Translations under genes and position numbers: made by a program
Part shown: one piece after another, positions 63,909-64,000 of the stretch
Position numbering within the stretch: position 1 is the first letter of the stretch
How the letters are laid out: every line of letters begins with the position of its first letter
From: Plumapathes pennacea
Lineage: Eukaryota > Cnidaria > Anthozoa > Antipatharia > Myriopathidae
Direction: 5' to 3'
Assembly (NCBI GenBank): GCA_964036295.1
Contig: OZ038469.1
Coordinates: forward strand, 992,001 to 1,056,000
DNA: 64,000 nt
The notes under the pieces: generated by a model
What the model was told of the DNA's origin: nothing
Databases searched by the model: none
What the model saw: only the letters and a program-made list of their open reading frames with translations

Positions 63909-64000
63909 TGTTATTATTAGCCCACATGGCCATTTAAGTCCTAACTGCAGACTTTTGAAAAACTGCATACGGGCAAAACAATTAACAACAGTAAATCATG

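Noticed and set aside
63751-63933. Long poly-Asn / poly-Ile open frames
   Set aside because: They are translations of the ATT microsatellite in a gene B intron; no codon structure or splice fit.
1-64000. CRISPR arrays, operons, bacterial genes
   Set aside because: No regularly spaced identical repeats with unique spacers, and gene structure is clearly intron-rich eukaryotic.

Overview
The window looks like animal nuclear DNA, most likely from an anthozoan cnidarian such as a coral or sea anemone. The genes are split into many short exons with GT/AG introns. The introns are AT-rich and crowded with small DNA transposons, tRNA-derived SINEs, Helitrons and microsatellites. The main gene carries the NIDO-AMOP-VWD-EGF set seen in mucin-4-like proteins. 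The species assignment is inference; no marker gene fixes it. Both recognised genes lie on the minus strand.

Gene A occupies roughly 1-55211. Reading the minus strand from about 53.4 kb downwards, I could chain 40 coding exons whose splice phases all agree. They give at least 3113 residues, and the 3' end lies beyond base 1. Domain order is: signal peptide; then a block of two SRCR, one CUB-like and one FN3 domain present three times; then a second block pattern of FN3, CUB, FN3 present three times; then NIDO, AMOP, VWD, a post-VWD region and EGF domains. Nearly every domain is bounded by phase-1 introns, so domains can be duplicated or skipped without breaking the frame. This predicts a very large secreted or membrane-tethered mosaic protein combining scavenger-receptor and mucin-4-like parts. 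A duplicated first exon at 55.1-55.2 kb could serve as an alternative start.

The SRCR/CUB/FN3 part has grown by recent tandem duplication of units of about 8.7 and 10.1 kb, intronic repeats included. The two large introns (29970-36286 and 40268-44955) are paralogous copies, so insertions in one are shown by the empty site in the other. This reveals a solo LTR with a 5-bp target duplication, a SINE insertion and a nested inverted-repeat element. One SRCR copy has lost its canonical splice donor.

Gene B occupies roughly 57474-63699 and continues beyond 64000. It is the C-terminal 730 residues of a myotubularin-family protein with a tyrosine in place of the catalytic cysteine and a C-terminal PH domain. 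It is closest in layout to SBF/MTMR5/MTMR13 proteins. Between the two genes, and inside intron 1 of gene A, there are RecQ-helicase-like fragments, a 1-kb foldback element and several MITEs. I found no CRISPR array, no operon and no convincing free-standing tRNA or rRNA gene.
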